NCBI GenBank assembly: GCA_030762175.1
Contig: CM060833.1
Coordinates: 74,523,501 to 74,587,500 of the forward strand
Origin: Metallyticus violacea
Lineage: Eukaryota; Arthropoda; Insecta; Mantodea; Metallyticidae
Reading direction: 5' to 3'
Length of the DNA stretch: 64,000 bases
Under the pieces are notes generated by a model. That model had not been told where the DNA came from, did not search any database, and saw only the letters and a program-made list of their open reading frames with translations. Numbering within the stretch: the stretch's first letter is position 1; every line of letters begins with the position of its first letter. This document shows, in pieces, positions 35,691 to 46,984 of this stretch. The translations under genes were made by a program, and so were the position numbers.

Positions 35691-35696
35691 TTGATT

Positions 35697-35987
35697 TGGT
35701 CTATTTACTGACGCTCTTTAACATCTCAGGTCATCAGCGTCCCATTCAACTCAGGGCGTGAAAGGGCCGACAAATTTTGCTCAGAGACCTCTTCTTTCAG
35801 GCTTGAGGTTCTTTATCGTACCGTAAATGTACAACATGGGACCCACGGCTTTACTTCCCTTCCGAAGGAAGCCATACTTAGGATTTTTACGCCCGAAAAA
35901 AAAAAACATCGATCCTGGCCGGGTTTGTGCCCGCGATCTTGAGTTTAGAAGACAAGTATGGTTACCACTACACCACCAGGACCGACT
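35697..35987 (-). mobile_element. SINE-B, full-length, reverse
   Basis: Tail end ggtctatttactgacgctct, body (ttcttt and cgtaccgtaaatg words) and head complement caccaggaccgac at about 35973-35985. It follows directly on the mariner relic. Confidence 0.88.
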
Positions 35988-36369
35988 CCACCAACTATAA
36001 CGTTATGACGTCAAAAACAAACAAACGACAAACCAAAGGACGTGGATACTGGCATCCAAATTGGACCAGACGGAAGGTGTTTGGCACAAACCTGCGCTCA
36101 GATCGTACGACCAATAATTAAAAATGCTTAGGTTCGTTGCTGTCTCCTCAGGCCTGATCCAGTGACCAATATAGTTTTATAGTGTCCATTTAATTTTTTT
36201 TGTTATGAGTTTTTATCAGGGTTTTCTATAATTGTAAATTGTTGGCTAGTAGTAGGTGTTTCATGTCAATGCCTTTTAATGTTAGTTTGCTAATGTCTTA
36301 GCCATTAAATTTGTTCATTCGTACTCAACGGGACTTGTGAGGAATTCGAAAGTGTAAATGAGCACGCGA

Positions 36370-37482
36370 TGTGACACGCACACACACATAAAGTTTGTAT
36401 CAGCAGAGCTAAGTCTATCGTAAGCAATACACCAGAGAACGCGAAAGATTTTGGACATAATGAAAAATTATATACATCATATAAAATACTGAAAGACTTT
36501 TAACTGTTTGGGGCTTTGATCCCGATTGGTTTCGTCCTGTTAACCCTTTAAAACAGCCAATGTCAACAAAAGTTTTAAACCTTCAAATAACAACGAACGG
36601 CACGCGGGGCATATGAACTCAAACCAGTCAATGATAGATGGATGTTCCAAAATGTCAAAGAAAGGACCGAGGTTTGCGCATGCATTTTGGGGTCTTCTAG
36701 CCAACGATTTTTTATTTGACATATAAAGGAAATGTTTGCTCCGGTGAATCAGTCGTAAGTTCTAAATGACGCGAGACACATTTCCTCATTCTATTCCATT
36801 CAGTTAGGCAACTCGCAGAAGCAGTTACAAGTTCGAAGTTGTTGAGGCAAGCAGTTATAAGATCTATGCGCAGTAAGGTACATCAATTCGTAGTACTCAT
36901 AAGCTCGACCGTCAATTTCACGCGCCGTGGCTCTCATCTATAAGTTTCACACGCGGCAAATAAGTTTGTATCAGCATAGCTAAATCTATCGTAAGCAAAA
37001 CAACAGAAAACGAGAAAGATTTTGGGCATAATGAGATATCAATAGGTGTATATATTAATATTTCATTATGTCTAAAATCTTTCGCGTTCTCTGGTATATA
37101 TATACCAGAATAAAATATATAATATATAACGTCGAACTTGTAAGTGGTTCTGTGAACTGCCTAACTGAGTCAAATAGAATGAGGAAATGTGTCTCGCGTC
37201 ATGTAGAACTTAGGACTGCTTCACCCGAGCAAACACTTCCATTATATATCAAATTCAAATAAAAAAAATCGTTGGCTAGAAGACGCCAAAAGGCATGCGC
37301 AAGCCTCGGTCCTTTCTATGACATTTTGGAATATCCATCTATCATTGACTGGTTTGAGTTCATCTGCCCCACGTGCCGTTATTTGAAGGTTTAAAATTTT
37401 TGTTGACATTGGCTGTTTTAAAGGGTTAACAGAACGAAACCAATCGGGATCAAAGCCCCAAACGGTTAAAAGTCCTTCAGTT
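36370..37482. repeat. Large inverted repeat (foldback), arms about 350 bp
   Basis: The block 36488-36840 is repeated in reverse at 37131-37481 (gactttt...gtttggggctttg against caaagccccaaacgg; gttaaccctttaaaacagcc against ggctgttttaaagggttaac). The arms match over their whole length with modest divergence. Also present is a block of about 75 bp (atcagcagagctaagtctat ... aagattttggacataatga) at 36388-36462. It is repeated directly at 36964-37038 and in reverse, shortened, at 37064-37096. The axis is near 37050. No transposase is inside. The short frames here are reading-frame noise. Confidence 0.9.
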
Positions 37483-38384
37483 TATCAACCTTGCAGTAAC
37501 TGTCCTTTAAAAAGAAAGGTACTTCATACTTGTCCCTTTGGTTACTTCCCCTGAATAGAGGTTTATGGCCCTTTTGTTGGCTTTCTAGGCTTCCGCAACA
37601 AATCACCAAGGAGCTTTCTCTTTTGCTGACATTCAACTCACATGTTATCATTATGCCATATTATACATACATGATATCTATATTACAAATTACAATATAT
37701 GAAATATTATGGTTGGGCTTACATAATTATACATTATAATTATATTTCAGTGGGGGCGAATAGGAAAAATTGTTTCGTGGTCTCCAAAATATTATACATC
37801 AAGAATGCACACCGATTGTCTCTGAATATTGTCTTATGCTGCGAAAATGATCTTTTTAACTGTTTCACACAGCAGTTTCATAGTTGTTTCCAGTTTGTTT
37901 GTGATGTTAACAAAGAGATCTTAGTTTTGCAGATATGAATGAGAAATTATTTTTTAAACAATCACTCTTTTGAATGACGTCCTGAGCAGGAGTAACATAC
38001 TGAACGCTCCTCTTCCGTCCCTAACAATCAAATCCAACACCGACAGGTAAAAAGTTGATAAATACATGAAAATTTTGATAAATCTTCGAGTATAAGTGGC
38101 CAAACAATTTGGGTTGTTGGATTTTGTGTTTTTAATTTATTGCACATAACCTATAAATTTTAAAAATATTTCGTACTACTTCATCATGTCAATTATATAC
38201 CGAGAAACAAAATTATAAGCCACATTGCTTGACAGAAACAAGAGCATAAAATTTTATTTGCACCTACGATTTTGCAACGTTAAGACATTTTCATGATAGA
38301 TGTTGATAATTCTGTGATTCATTCTCCTAAACTTCTGTTCTCTCAAGCACAAGGGCAGTCTTAAAAGTTCTAGGCCTAACATTG
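37483..38384. other. Intergenic AT-rich DNA
   Basis: No recognised gene; frames of 61-79 codons on both strands lack support. Confidence 0.4.
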
Positions 38385-39130
38385 AAATAAAATTTTAGCT
38401 TGAATATTATTTGAATTTTTCAACACAATCTCCCTTAAAATAAATACATTTTTGCTTACTATCCTTTCTCTGAAGTAATTTTCCGAAAGATTTGCGAAAA
38501 AAAAAAAAAACATCTACAGTTGCAATTGCTTGTTAATTTGATGAGAGGCAAAGACCATAGAGAAACATCTTGAGTTTAGATAACAGGTGGAAGTCAGATA
38601 TAGCCAAATATTGGGAGTAGGATGAATGTCCTAATCATTTTATTCTTGATGATTTTCTTCTACAAACCGGGTGTTTTCTTATGAACAAAATTTGTTCATA
38701 TTGACTTATGACAAAAATGTTCATCTAATTGGTTCAAAAAATTAGAATAGAATTCTCTGGTTATGCCTTCTACCTTCTGAAGTAATCAATCAAAACATTT
38801 CCTTTAGCATACCAAAAGACTGATTCCATAACCTTACCTGCAGCTAGACGAACTTTTGCTTTTGCGCTGAACAATATCACTTACCATTGTTCTGACTGCC
38901 TGTTTTGGTTCTAGTGTGTGATGGTTGATCCATTTCTCATCCAGAGTTATACTTTGATGCATAAAAGCAGTTCTGTTGCTGTTAAAACATTTCAAACATT
39001 TGCACGAATGCGTTTTTTCCCCCCTGAGTTATCAACCGTAACTTCCATCACACGCAAAGATTTTTCACATGCATTTGCTCATGTAACCTGCATGTTCCTT
39101 TGAAATGTGTATGCCTCACAATTTCACGCA
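38385..39130 (-). pseudogene. Decayed mariner-type transposase
   Basis: On the minus strand from about 38960 a segment reads DEKWINHHTLEPKQ, equivalent to the first catalytic motif DE.W of mariners. It is followed by a linker with SDIVQRKSKS, a FYSNFLNQLDEHF segment near 38740 and a C-terminal end near 38500-38410 reading like K..GDCVEKF (family: L.GDYVEK). Stops, shifts and an A-run (38497-38511) break it. It is an older, more decayed lineage than the copies at 6 and 14 kb. Confidence 0.6.
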
Positions 39131-39873
39131 TTTCAACTCGTTTGTAATCTAATATTTATTTAATGAATTCTGCTATTGTTGGCTAGTAGAGTCATGTTTA
39201 AGTTCAGCAGCACATTTTTTAATCTCTGAAAATTAAGAAGTTTTCTAAAATTTTATAAATTTGGTATGAACTTCCTTTGGCGTTAAACCATATTTCACAA
39301 AAAAACTTTTATCACTTCATAACTTAAAATCTTAGATGATCTGAGCTTGAACCGGTGTAATCCAGGTTGGTTTCTATCTTTAATTAATTGAATGTCTTGC
39401 TACCATATCCAGTTTTGTTTATTTTCCTATTTCAAATTAATTCTTCAGAGAGAATTACTAGCATAAAAAACAATTATCTTGTCTATTGCATGGCCCCCTA
39501 TAGTCGAAGCCGAGAACTTTTAAAAACGCCATCGTAAGTGAGTCCAAATGCAGAACACGTGAATAGTTTTGTGTTTCGATATTGCGTTCATATGTTTACC
39601 TAAATCTAAAGTTTATTCCCGTCTTTCTTAATTTCCTGCATCTTCTCGATTCGTGACGCCTCATGCTGGAAGCGTTCGTCTAGTGGTCGATATGCCTTCC
39701 TGTCAACTAACATGTAAGTCTTTCTACGCATCGAGTGAGAGGAGAGCATTCTTAGCTATCTTTGAGCGAGAGGAGATTTTCCTAGCTTTCTTCCAAAGCT
39801 GAAATAGTCAAAACGCTCGGGCTTGGGGGCGGGGGTTTTGAGTTTTCGAAATTAAAAATGGAAGGGTATCCAT
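39131..39873. other. Intergenic AT-rich DNA
   Basis: A tRNA-like box A word (gttcgtctagtggtcgatat, about 39678-39697) is followed by gagagga-rich sequence. No box B is placed correctly, so no RNA gene is called. Confidence 0.35.
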
Positions 39874-39883
39874 GTATTAATGT

Positions 39884-40152
39884 GACTACCATGGGTGGCC
39901 GAAGTCGATAAGGTGCGGACTCGTGAGCGGGAGGTCTGGAGTACGAATCCCGCCAGGACCATTTTCCCTGGCTGAGGTTTTTCCAGGTTTTCCTCAGTCT
40001 TCATAAATGGCAAATACCGGGAGGTACTCTAAACTTAGGCCTGGAACGTTTCCTTTTATAAAAAAAAATCCTTTCCCAATGTATCATTTCAACTCTTGTA
40101 TCATCAGTGTCCACCACATGTGGTGCCTCAGTAGTAAAAATTGGCGTTAAAC
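39884..40152 (+). mobile_element. SINE-A, full-length, 10-bp TSD
   Basis: Head from about 39890 (ccatgggtggccgaagtcga), box B near 39942 (ggagtacgaatcccg), body and 3' end (gtagtaaaaattggcgttaa). Perfect repeats gtattaatgt lie at 39874-39883 and 40153-40162. Confidence 0.93.
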
Positions 40153-40162
40153 GTATTAATGT

Positions 40163-41742
40163 ATAAAACTGCAAAACCAATATAATGCATTTCTTTTTGG
40201 ATTTTGGTGGTTTTCTAAATGTAAGTTTTTCTCTTTTGTATACTTTTATTAATGTTTCGTTACATAATTTTGGAGGCCTTGATGTCATGTAACAAAAGTG
40301 AATATTGTAAATTGGCAATGATTTGCATGATCATACCTTTTTAAATAAATGTTTATTTTTTTGTTCTTCGGAGTATGAAGGTAAGTTGTATGTAGCTTAT
40401 TTAATTATTTCCATGCCCAAGGTATAATGTAACCTTATAATCAAATGAACTAGCTTATTTATAATTCGTGATAAATGTTTTTATGCTACATTTTAAATAA
40501 ATAAATGTTTTAATTTATTGTAATCATTGCTGTTTACGATCAGTTTATGCTATATCAATATCTATTATGTTGCATCTTAGAGTAAAGTTTTGTTTATTTT
40601 TAATAATGTTCCCAATAAATTGTATTTAAAGACTATTCTTAAATTTTGTTAAGCTATCCTTCTACTCTCAAAAGTCACCTATCTCTTGGGGTTTAATTTC
40701 GGTACGATGCTCATAGTGAAAGTGGTTAACATCAACAGGATAACGTTTAAGAAAATAAGAAATGAACTAAACGTGGAACATGTTTGACAAATGAAATCAG
40801 AACAAATGTCACAAGGCGTTACGACTATGAATTGATTCATTTATGTTTATACAAACATTTATAACACCGGGTACTTTCTTTGTCCAGATATTGCTTGTAA
40901 AATTGTATTATCCCAGCTGTTAAAAATTGTGCCTTTAAATGTAGATAACAGTGCAATTTAATTTCTTACATCTTTAAATGTTCCAATAGTGAATGGAAAT
41001 CTGTATAAAATACAAAAAACGTGGATAGGTGTCCTCTAGAGTCTTCGAAAATACATGTCTTTTACTTTTTTCTGGGGCTTTATTTATTGGGAGCGCTGTC
41101 TAATTGTAGACTGAGGCTATTTTTAATTTGAGACTTCATCGAAATGTTATATCCGAGAAGAAAGAAAGCGAGTCGCAGATTGGACACTCCTGTAAGAGTA
41201 TGAAATACGCAATATATCCTAAATACCTGAAAGCATTTCTACAGAGTACAAGAAATCCAGGGAGAAATCATTAAACGTCTGTGACCAAATGACGAATAAT
41301 AATTTGTCTTTTGCCAATATTCGTCTTATTTCCTCTCCTCTTCTCTCAGAGTATTTTGTCCTCTTGTGGGTGCGAATGTCTGCTTTTAGAGATGGTGCAG
41401 TAAAAGAATTAATCGTCTATAATTTACTAAATGAAACTTTTGGTAGCATGTGTCCTCAGGGCGCACACCATGCTAGGTTGTACCAAGAACCCGTATATGG
41501 TCCCACATTTTGGTGTTGCTACATAGTGTTTATTTTAATTAGAGACCAGCAGAACGTTAAAACTGCATGCTGCACAGAAGCGCTAATTAACGGCAAACGT
41601 TTGTCAACTATGCCGGCGCACTTCTTTCCGTTGTCGTCTGCAAGAAAGTAACACATTGCTGTGCAGGTAATTGGCATGGCATGCTCTTACCTTGCTGTAT
41701 TCGTTTGTCATTGTTCAGATAAAAAAAAATGTTTGCAAGTTA
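40163..41742. other. Intergenic AT-rich DNA
   Basis: The frame 41289-41651 (+, 120 codons) is the longest but shows no recognised domain; its composition is mixed and it could be an exon or noise. No splice signal was decisive. Confidence 0.35.
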
Positions 41743-42180
41743 TACAGGGTGCTTCAAAAGTGATGGTAGAATTTACGAATGAAAAGTAATATAGCACAAG
41801 TAAACATGAGTCCGCGAATTAACTGTTTATGAATAATGCCATTGAACCGAAAGCCTGGATACAGTAAGGCATCTACATTTATGCTTCGTAAGTATGCCGC
41901 GCTCTAATTCTACCCTTCTCCTTTCTCGTTACTTGAGCCTTAGTAGTGAACAAAAAACAATCTGCATTTCTGGAACCTGGTTGCTGTGTACATTGTGCAT
42001 GAACGTTCTGTCTTTATCGTGATTTATTTGTGAAAATGTTTGTAAACATGGAAATAAGTTACAGCAACGTAGAATACGGGGACACTTACTTCATGTATGG
42101 CAAAGCCAAGGGCAATACAATCAAGGGTAAGCTTTTACCAACAGAATGAATAAAGATACATCAAGACCTTAGAGAAAATA

Positions 42181-42184
<4 letters not shown>

Positions 42185-42222
<38 letters not shown>
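42185..42222. repeat. Poly(T) run of about 38
   Basis: Uninterrupted T run inside the N-terminal half of the outer transposase; it disrupts the frame. It could be the A-tail of a retro-inserted fragment on the minus strand, but no body is seen. Confidence 0.9.
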
Positions 42223-42223
<1 letters not shown>

Positions 42224-42481
42224 TAACCAAGGACGACCAGCTAGGTCTAGATTCATAGCACTTGATGTAAAAGAAATGGAGTTGGAACTGTAGATGTAAA
42301 TCCACCAACTTCAACTAGGAAGGTTCCTTTGCGAGAGCGGATAAGTGCAAACGTGTATGCCGAATCTTACATCGCGAGTTACTGTACCCATATCATATCC
42401 AGCGTGTACAAGGTCTCAAAGACAGATTGCCTCTCTGCCAGCAGACAGAACAACAGACACCCTAGACTCCCAATTTTTAAA

Positions 42482-43388
42482 TACCGAGGATGTCAAAAAT
42501 GTATACACACTTTCACATTAGATATCTATATAATGATTTCAAAGTTGGACCGAAAAACAGCAGGAATGTGCAGTATGATGTTCTATAAACAGACGTGACC
42601 CACATGCGTTATGATAGCGTTGCAACGTAACAGGTAAATCAATAATAAACAAATGAAGTCAAGATTATCGCAAACAACAATGAACAAATGAAGCCAAATT
42701 ATCGTATGATGTTCTGTAAACAAATGTGACTCGCAGTACGTTATGCTAGCTATACTACAACAAAATGGATCCAAGATAGCAATTTTGAAGTGACATTGGA
42801 AAAACGAGAATGTTGTGGAAGTTCGAAGGCAATGGAGACGTGTGTACAGAACAAGCGCTAATGCGAGTAACAATTGTACGCATTCGAGACAAATTTGAGA
42901 CTCATGGTACCGTTTGCGATGTTCACAAGGGCAGAGTTGGAAGATCTCGCACAGCAACAAGCCGCGCGTCCGCGGCTAAGGTTTTGGTACGTTTAAGCAT
43001 TCACCACAGAAATCCACAAACTAATGTACTCGTGAGTTTCCACCGCGTTCTCTGGATCTAACTCCGTTGGACTTCTACCTATGGGGAACTCTTATGGATG
43101 TTGTATACCGTAGAAAACCAGTCACATTGGCAGCACTTCGAGAAGAAATGGAAACGGCATGTGCTATAATCGCAATGGACACTTTCGCAAATGCTGCTCA
43201 ATCAGCAGTTCAACGTACTCAGAAGTGTATCGACTCCGATGGTGGGCTTTTTGAACAACTGTTGCAACTGTAAAAGTCCAAGATGTTTAGTGTTCATCAT
43301 TTTTTGTTTGTATGAATTCAGTTTTGTTATGTTAACACATTTTTTTCTTAGCTAGAAGCCTGTATACATTTTTTTTTGCATCCTCTTA
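42482..43388 (+). mobile_element. Nested Tc1/mariner-superfamily element, internally deleted
   Basis: About 0.9 kb inside the outer element. Its ends are inverted: gaggatgtcaaaaatgtata (from 42486) and tgtatacatt...gcatcctc (43361-43385). TA dinucleotides sit just outside. The interior has an HTH segment on the plus strand (VEVRRQWRRVYRTSA, then after a frame shift IRDKFETHGTVCDVHKGRVG, about 42815-42940). It jumps directly to the end of the catalytic domain (LDLTPLDFYLWGTLMDVVYR, about 43055-43110) and a typical C-terminal tail. The two first catalytic residues are deleted, so it was non-autonomous. Confidence 0.82.
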
Positions 43389-44400
43389 TTTTGCTTATGG
43401 ACGAATTGGTGGATTTTAATATCCACTACTGTCACGTATGGGCTGAAGACAATCCCCGTGCAGTAAGAAACACGACATCAACGATGCTTCTCGTTCATAT
43501 CTGGACAAGGATACGAGACGACGGAGTAATTGGACCACCTTTACTCCCAAACAAGTTAACCGGAGAGTGCGCTTTCTACGGAATGATCTCCCAAATTTGC
43601 TCGAAGATGTGTTGTTGCAGTAGGGTCAGCAGATACAGTTTATGCATGATGATGTACCAGCACATTTCCTTCCAGCTTCTACTCGATACCTAAACTGACG
43701 ATATGGTGAATGGTAAATAGGTAGAGGAGGGCCTGTACCGTGGCCTTCTAGTTCACCCACATTTAAATCCAATTGCTCTTTGTCATGGGGTTATGTAAAA
43801 AGCGTATTTTATACCACAGACATCACTATATCTAATGAATTGCAGCATGGAGGTTGTAAGAGCCTTCCGGGAAATGAACAGTGATTCAGGTTTGCCCGAG
43901 CGCATTCGAAGATCCGCGCAGAGAAGACTACACATAGTTGAATTCAAACACATGGTTAGCGTTTTGAGCACCTGCTGTGAAAATGTTCAGTTAACGTGTT
44001 CATTGGCACAGACCTTACCACAAACGCCACTGTTGTTTATTCTTTTGTGTATGTTGAAGCCTAAATTATGAATTTTACTGTCTCTTGATTGATAAATTGA
44101 AGAAAATGATCACAATTATTATTGCCTGTTAGTATCCAAGCACTCAGTTCAGTGGCGGCCCCAATCACCATCAAGAGTGGCATTATCTCATAACGTTTAT
44201 TTTGCGGACTCATATTTCTGTAACTATTTTGCTTCTCTTCGTTTTTACTTCTCAGTCGTAACATCACTTTTGAAACACCTGTTTATGCAACAGAAGCTTT
44301 CAGACATGATGCGAAACACAGTATCATAATAATGGATATAAAGTGGGCTAGGGCAGTATTTAGCATTTAATCTAAAAAGGAATTCAACGCATTATAAATA

Positions 44401-44437
<37 letters not shown>

Positions 44438-44440
44438 TAG
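44401..44440. repeat. (TTA)n microsatellite
   Basis: About 13 ATT units shortly after the outer transposon's end. Confidence 0.95.
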
Positions 44441-44838
44441 CTATGATGCACTTTCTGTAAATAATCTTCGTATAACGAAACGTTTACTTCCATTTCCGTG
44501 CTGCTGATTAGCACCTAGCTTTACTTAGAAATGACTGGCAAATAATGTTCTCTCTATACAGCTTAATGCTCTCCTGTTAAACTGCACACATTGTTAGAAT
44601 CAACTAGCAACTTTTGGTGATTTAATAACTGGCTAAGAGTTTTCTTATTCTTAAATAGAAACTTATCTTAACCGCCTTACCGAGTAGCCTGAGACTCAAG
44701 GCCAGAGTAGCAGTTTGGTTAATCCCTTCTGCCCACCGCGACTTAAGTAGCTCGGCTGGCCTTGTACGATGCCTTATTGACCGATACAGTCTCCTCATTG
44801 CCGCTTCGGTCTTCAGATAAATTGTATAACCTGTAGAT

Positions 44839-45096
44839 TTTTTTAAAATTGTGTTTAACGTCCATTTTACTACTGAGGCATCACAGGCGGTGAACAATGG
44901 TGATACATGGGATGAATTGGGGAAAGATTTTTTTTTAAAGGAAGGAAATATACTAGGCCTAAGTTTAGGGTATCTCCCCGGTATTTGTCATTTATGAAAA
45001 CCTGTAGTTAGGGAGGTCGTTCCTAGTGGGAATCGAACCCCAGACCTCCCGCACACTAGTCCGCGCCTTAACGACCTCGACCACCGTGGCGGTAAG
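44839..45096 (-). mobile_element. SINE-A, reverse, 10-bp TSD
   Basis: 3' end gtgtttaacgtccattttac, body with an internal deletion near 45000, and head complement aacgacctcgaccaccgtgg at 45070-45089. Perfect repeats acctgtagat lie at 44829-44838 and 45097-45106. Confidence 0.92.
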
Positions 45097-45106
45097 ACCT
45101 GTAGAT

Positions 45107-45825
45107 GAATCTGGATACAATGTAGCAGCAGAAATTTGAGAACTTCGAAAGAACTTGTGCGTGTTTATGCCAATCACTGAACGTCTTGGCGTTGATTGTA
45201 ACATAAAGAGATTATATGTATGTATCGCTGTCAATAAAATCATATGCGCTTTTTATACATGCGGAGGTTACGGATTATTAAGACCTGGAACTGGTCAGTC
45301 TCACTCTTAACCGGAAGATAGCTGTCTGGGACGCAGATATGTAAAGCCTTAGTCCAATTGAAACTCTGGATAAACGAATTGACTTCATCTGGCCTGTAGT
45401 ATTACATGAAAATGCTAGATGCACATAGACCAGTGGAAAACAGTTACTGCTACTGAAGAAAAAAAAGAGGCCTAAAATAATTTGTGTTTATTATAAAATA
45501 TTGCTTGTGCTATAGAGTTTGATTAAAGGTGTCTACAGCAAACTTCATACCAGCTTTAGAAACGGAATCTTTAATGTAATTTTTGCATAAAATATTTTTA
45601 ACATTACAGTTTCAGAGTTATTATAATTATGACATATTTTAACCTAATATGTCAATTGTCAATCCATTACTGATCTAGCGAGATATCATATAATAAATTC
45701 CATTCTCCATCGCACTTCTAGAATGTATGCTCTGATTCCTCGAAGCAACCAAAGTAATAATATCTTATCAGCATTTTTCAGTGCTTATATTGTTTTCGAT
45801 GGTTTGCTAATTCTACTTATACAAT
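45107..45825. other. Intergenic AT-rich DNA
   Basis: Nothing recognised before the tRNA-Gln duplication. Confidence 0.4.
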
Positions 45826-45858
45826 TATACTTCATTGTGAAGAAAAAAAAAAATTGCA

Positions 45859-45930
45859 AGGTCCCACCGAGACTTGAACTCGGATCGCTGGATTCAGAGT
45901 CCAGAGTGCTAACCATTACACCATGGGACC
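45859..45930 (-). tRNA. tRNA-Gln (anticodon CTG), copy 1
   Basis: A 72-nt minus-strand gene with all four arms. The acceptor GGTCCCA pairs with TGGGACC, with discriminator T. Box A is in TGGTGTAATGGTTAG. The anticodon loop is CTCTGAA, reading CTG, flanked by the CTGGA/TCCAG stem. The T-arm CCGAG TTCAAGT CTCGG pairs fully and holds box B. It decodes CAG glutamine codons. A T-rich terminator-like run (the A run at 45842-45853 on the plus strand) lies just 3' of the gene on the minus strand, as expected for Pol III. Confidence 0.95.
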
Positions 45931-46169
45931 GCGAGGTACATTTGTTTTCCACTGCAATGGAGGGCAAATTTTCATCGCCGTCCTGTTTCATTTTATCGAA
46001 TTCCACTGCTCCTGCTGTAGAAGCATAGCAGTGTGCGAAATTTCGCTACGCAAATCTCTAATCAGGCAATATGTAATTCGAAATTCAGAGCTTTGTTAAA
46101 CAGCAAAGGTCCTGTACAAAAGTGGAACTCTATACTTCATTGTGAAGGAAAAAAAAAAAAAAAATTGCA

Positions 46170-46241
46170 AGGTCCCACCGAGACTTGAACTCGGATCGCT
46201 GGATTCAGAGTCCAGAGTGCTAACCATTACACCATGGGACC
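46170..46241 (-). tRNA. tRNA-Gln (anticodon CTG), copy 2
   Basis: Identical in sequence to copy 1, in the second tandem unit. All arms are intact, with anticodon CTG. The 3' T run on the minus strand (A run 46149-46164) is longer than in copy 1. Confidence 0.95.
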
Positions 46242-46443
46242 GCGAGGTACCTTTGTTTTCCACTGCAATGGAGGGCAAATTTTCATCGCCGTCCTGTTTC
46301 ATTTTATCGAATTCCACTGCTCCTGCTGTAGAAGCATAGCAGTGTGCGAAATTTCGCTACGCAAATCTCTAATCAGGCAATATGTAATTCGAAATTCAGA
46401 GCTTTGTTAAACAGCAAAGGTCCTGTACAAAAATGGAACTCTA

Positions 46444-46984
46444 GCACACGTTTACGCTCCTTTTAGAAAGATATTAAATGTTTAATAAGCGCATTTTTCT
46501 GTTAATTGGAAAAGTTGTTCCTTCCCATATTTTAATTAGGGGCATTTTCGTTAACGTTCTAAAAAAATATAAACAACTTATCCAAATCTGCGAAAGGATT
46601 ATGATAGTACGAATTATCAGGTTATTGCAAAAGATATTTAAAATGTAGCACGTTGTTGAATATCACTAACTTTTGGAGTTCACAAATTGGATTAGTCTTA
46701 TCGAATGTGTAGGATTTAGTTTTAAATATGGATAATGAGTAACGGCCTTATTTAGGTGCATACATATTTTTACACGTTTAGATATATTGCCGTGGCCAGT
46801 AGGCAATCGTTATTGAAATTGTAGTGAATCCATTATCAAAAGTACAAAGAATTTGCGTCACGCTTGATCCGACAAAATGGGTGGGTAGAACAGAAGTAAA
46901 CAGCAGTACTCTAGAATCGTAATTTCCTGATTTTTCTACTCACAAACTTTCATCAATCGATGGCATGCACACAAGCATAATTTT
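46444..46984. other. Intergenic AT-rich DNA
   Basis: Nothing recognised. Confidence 0.4.

Larger units (their letters stand above)
41743..44283 (+). mobile_element. Outer Tc1/mariner-superfamily element, split by a nested transposon
   Basis: Terminal inverted repeats of about 20 bp bound it: cagggtgcttcaaaagtgat (41745-41764) and atcacttttgaaacacctg (44263-44281, reverse complement caggtgtttcaaaagtgat). The transposase is in two halves. The N-terminal HTH part lies at about 42050-42440 (FMYGKAKGN near 42100; YPYHIQRVQGLKDR near 42390). The DDE part lies at about 43375-44080: LLMDEL, the first catalytic region; HVWAEDNPRAV; IGPPLLPNKLTGE; MYQHISF, a decayed second catalytic region; IGRGGPVPW; WGYVKSVFY. 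A separate element at 42482-43388 lies between the two halves. A poly(T) run at 42185-42222 and multiple stops disable the gene. Confidence 0.83.
45826..46443. repeat. Tandem duplication (about 305 bp x 2) carrying tRNA-Gln
   Basis: Unit 1 (45826-46130) and unit 2 (46131-46443) start with tatacttcattgtga and end with aaagtggaactc / aaaatggaactc. They differ in the length of an A run and in very few substitutions (for example gaggtacatt against gaggtacctt). Each carries one tRNA-Gln gene. The near identity against an otherwise diverged landscape indicates a recent event. The minus-strand frames here, with their DSESSDPSSS peptide, are just translation of the tRNA. Confidence 0.95.

Noticed and set aside
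39678..39760. Box-A-like word and possible tRNA
   Set aside because: No paired arms and no box B at the right distance.
41289..41651. 120-codon plus-strand frame before the nested transposon
   Set aside because: Mixed composition but no domain, no clear splice sites and no downstream signal; left as unannotated.
45785..46339. Frames on both strands across the tRNA duplication
   Set aside because: They translate the tRNA-Gln genes and their copied flanks.
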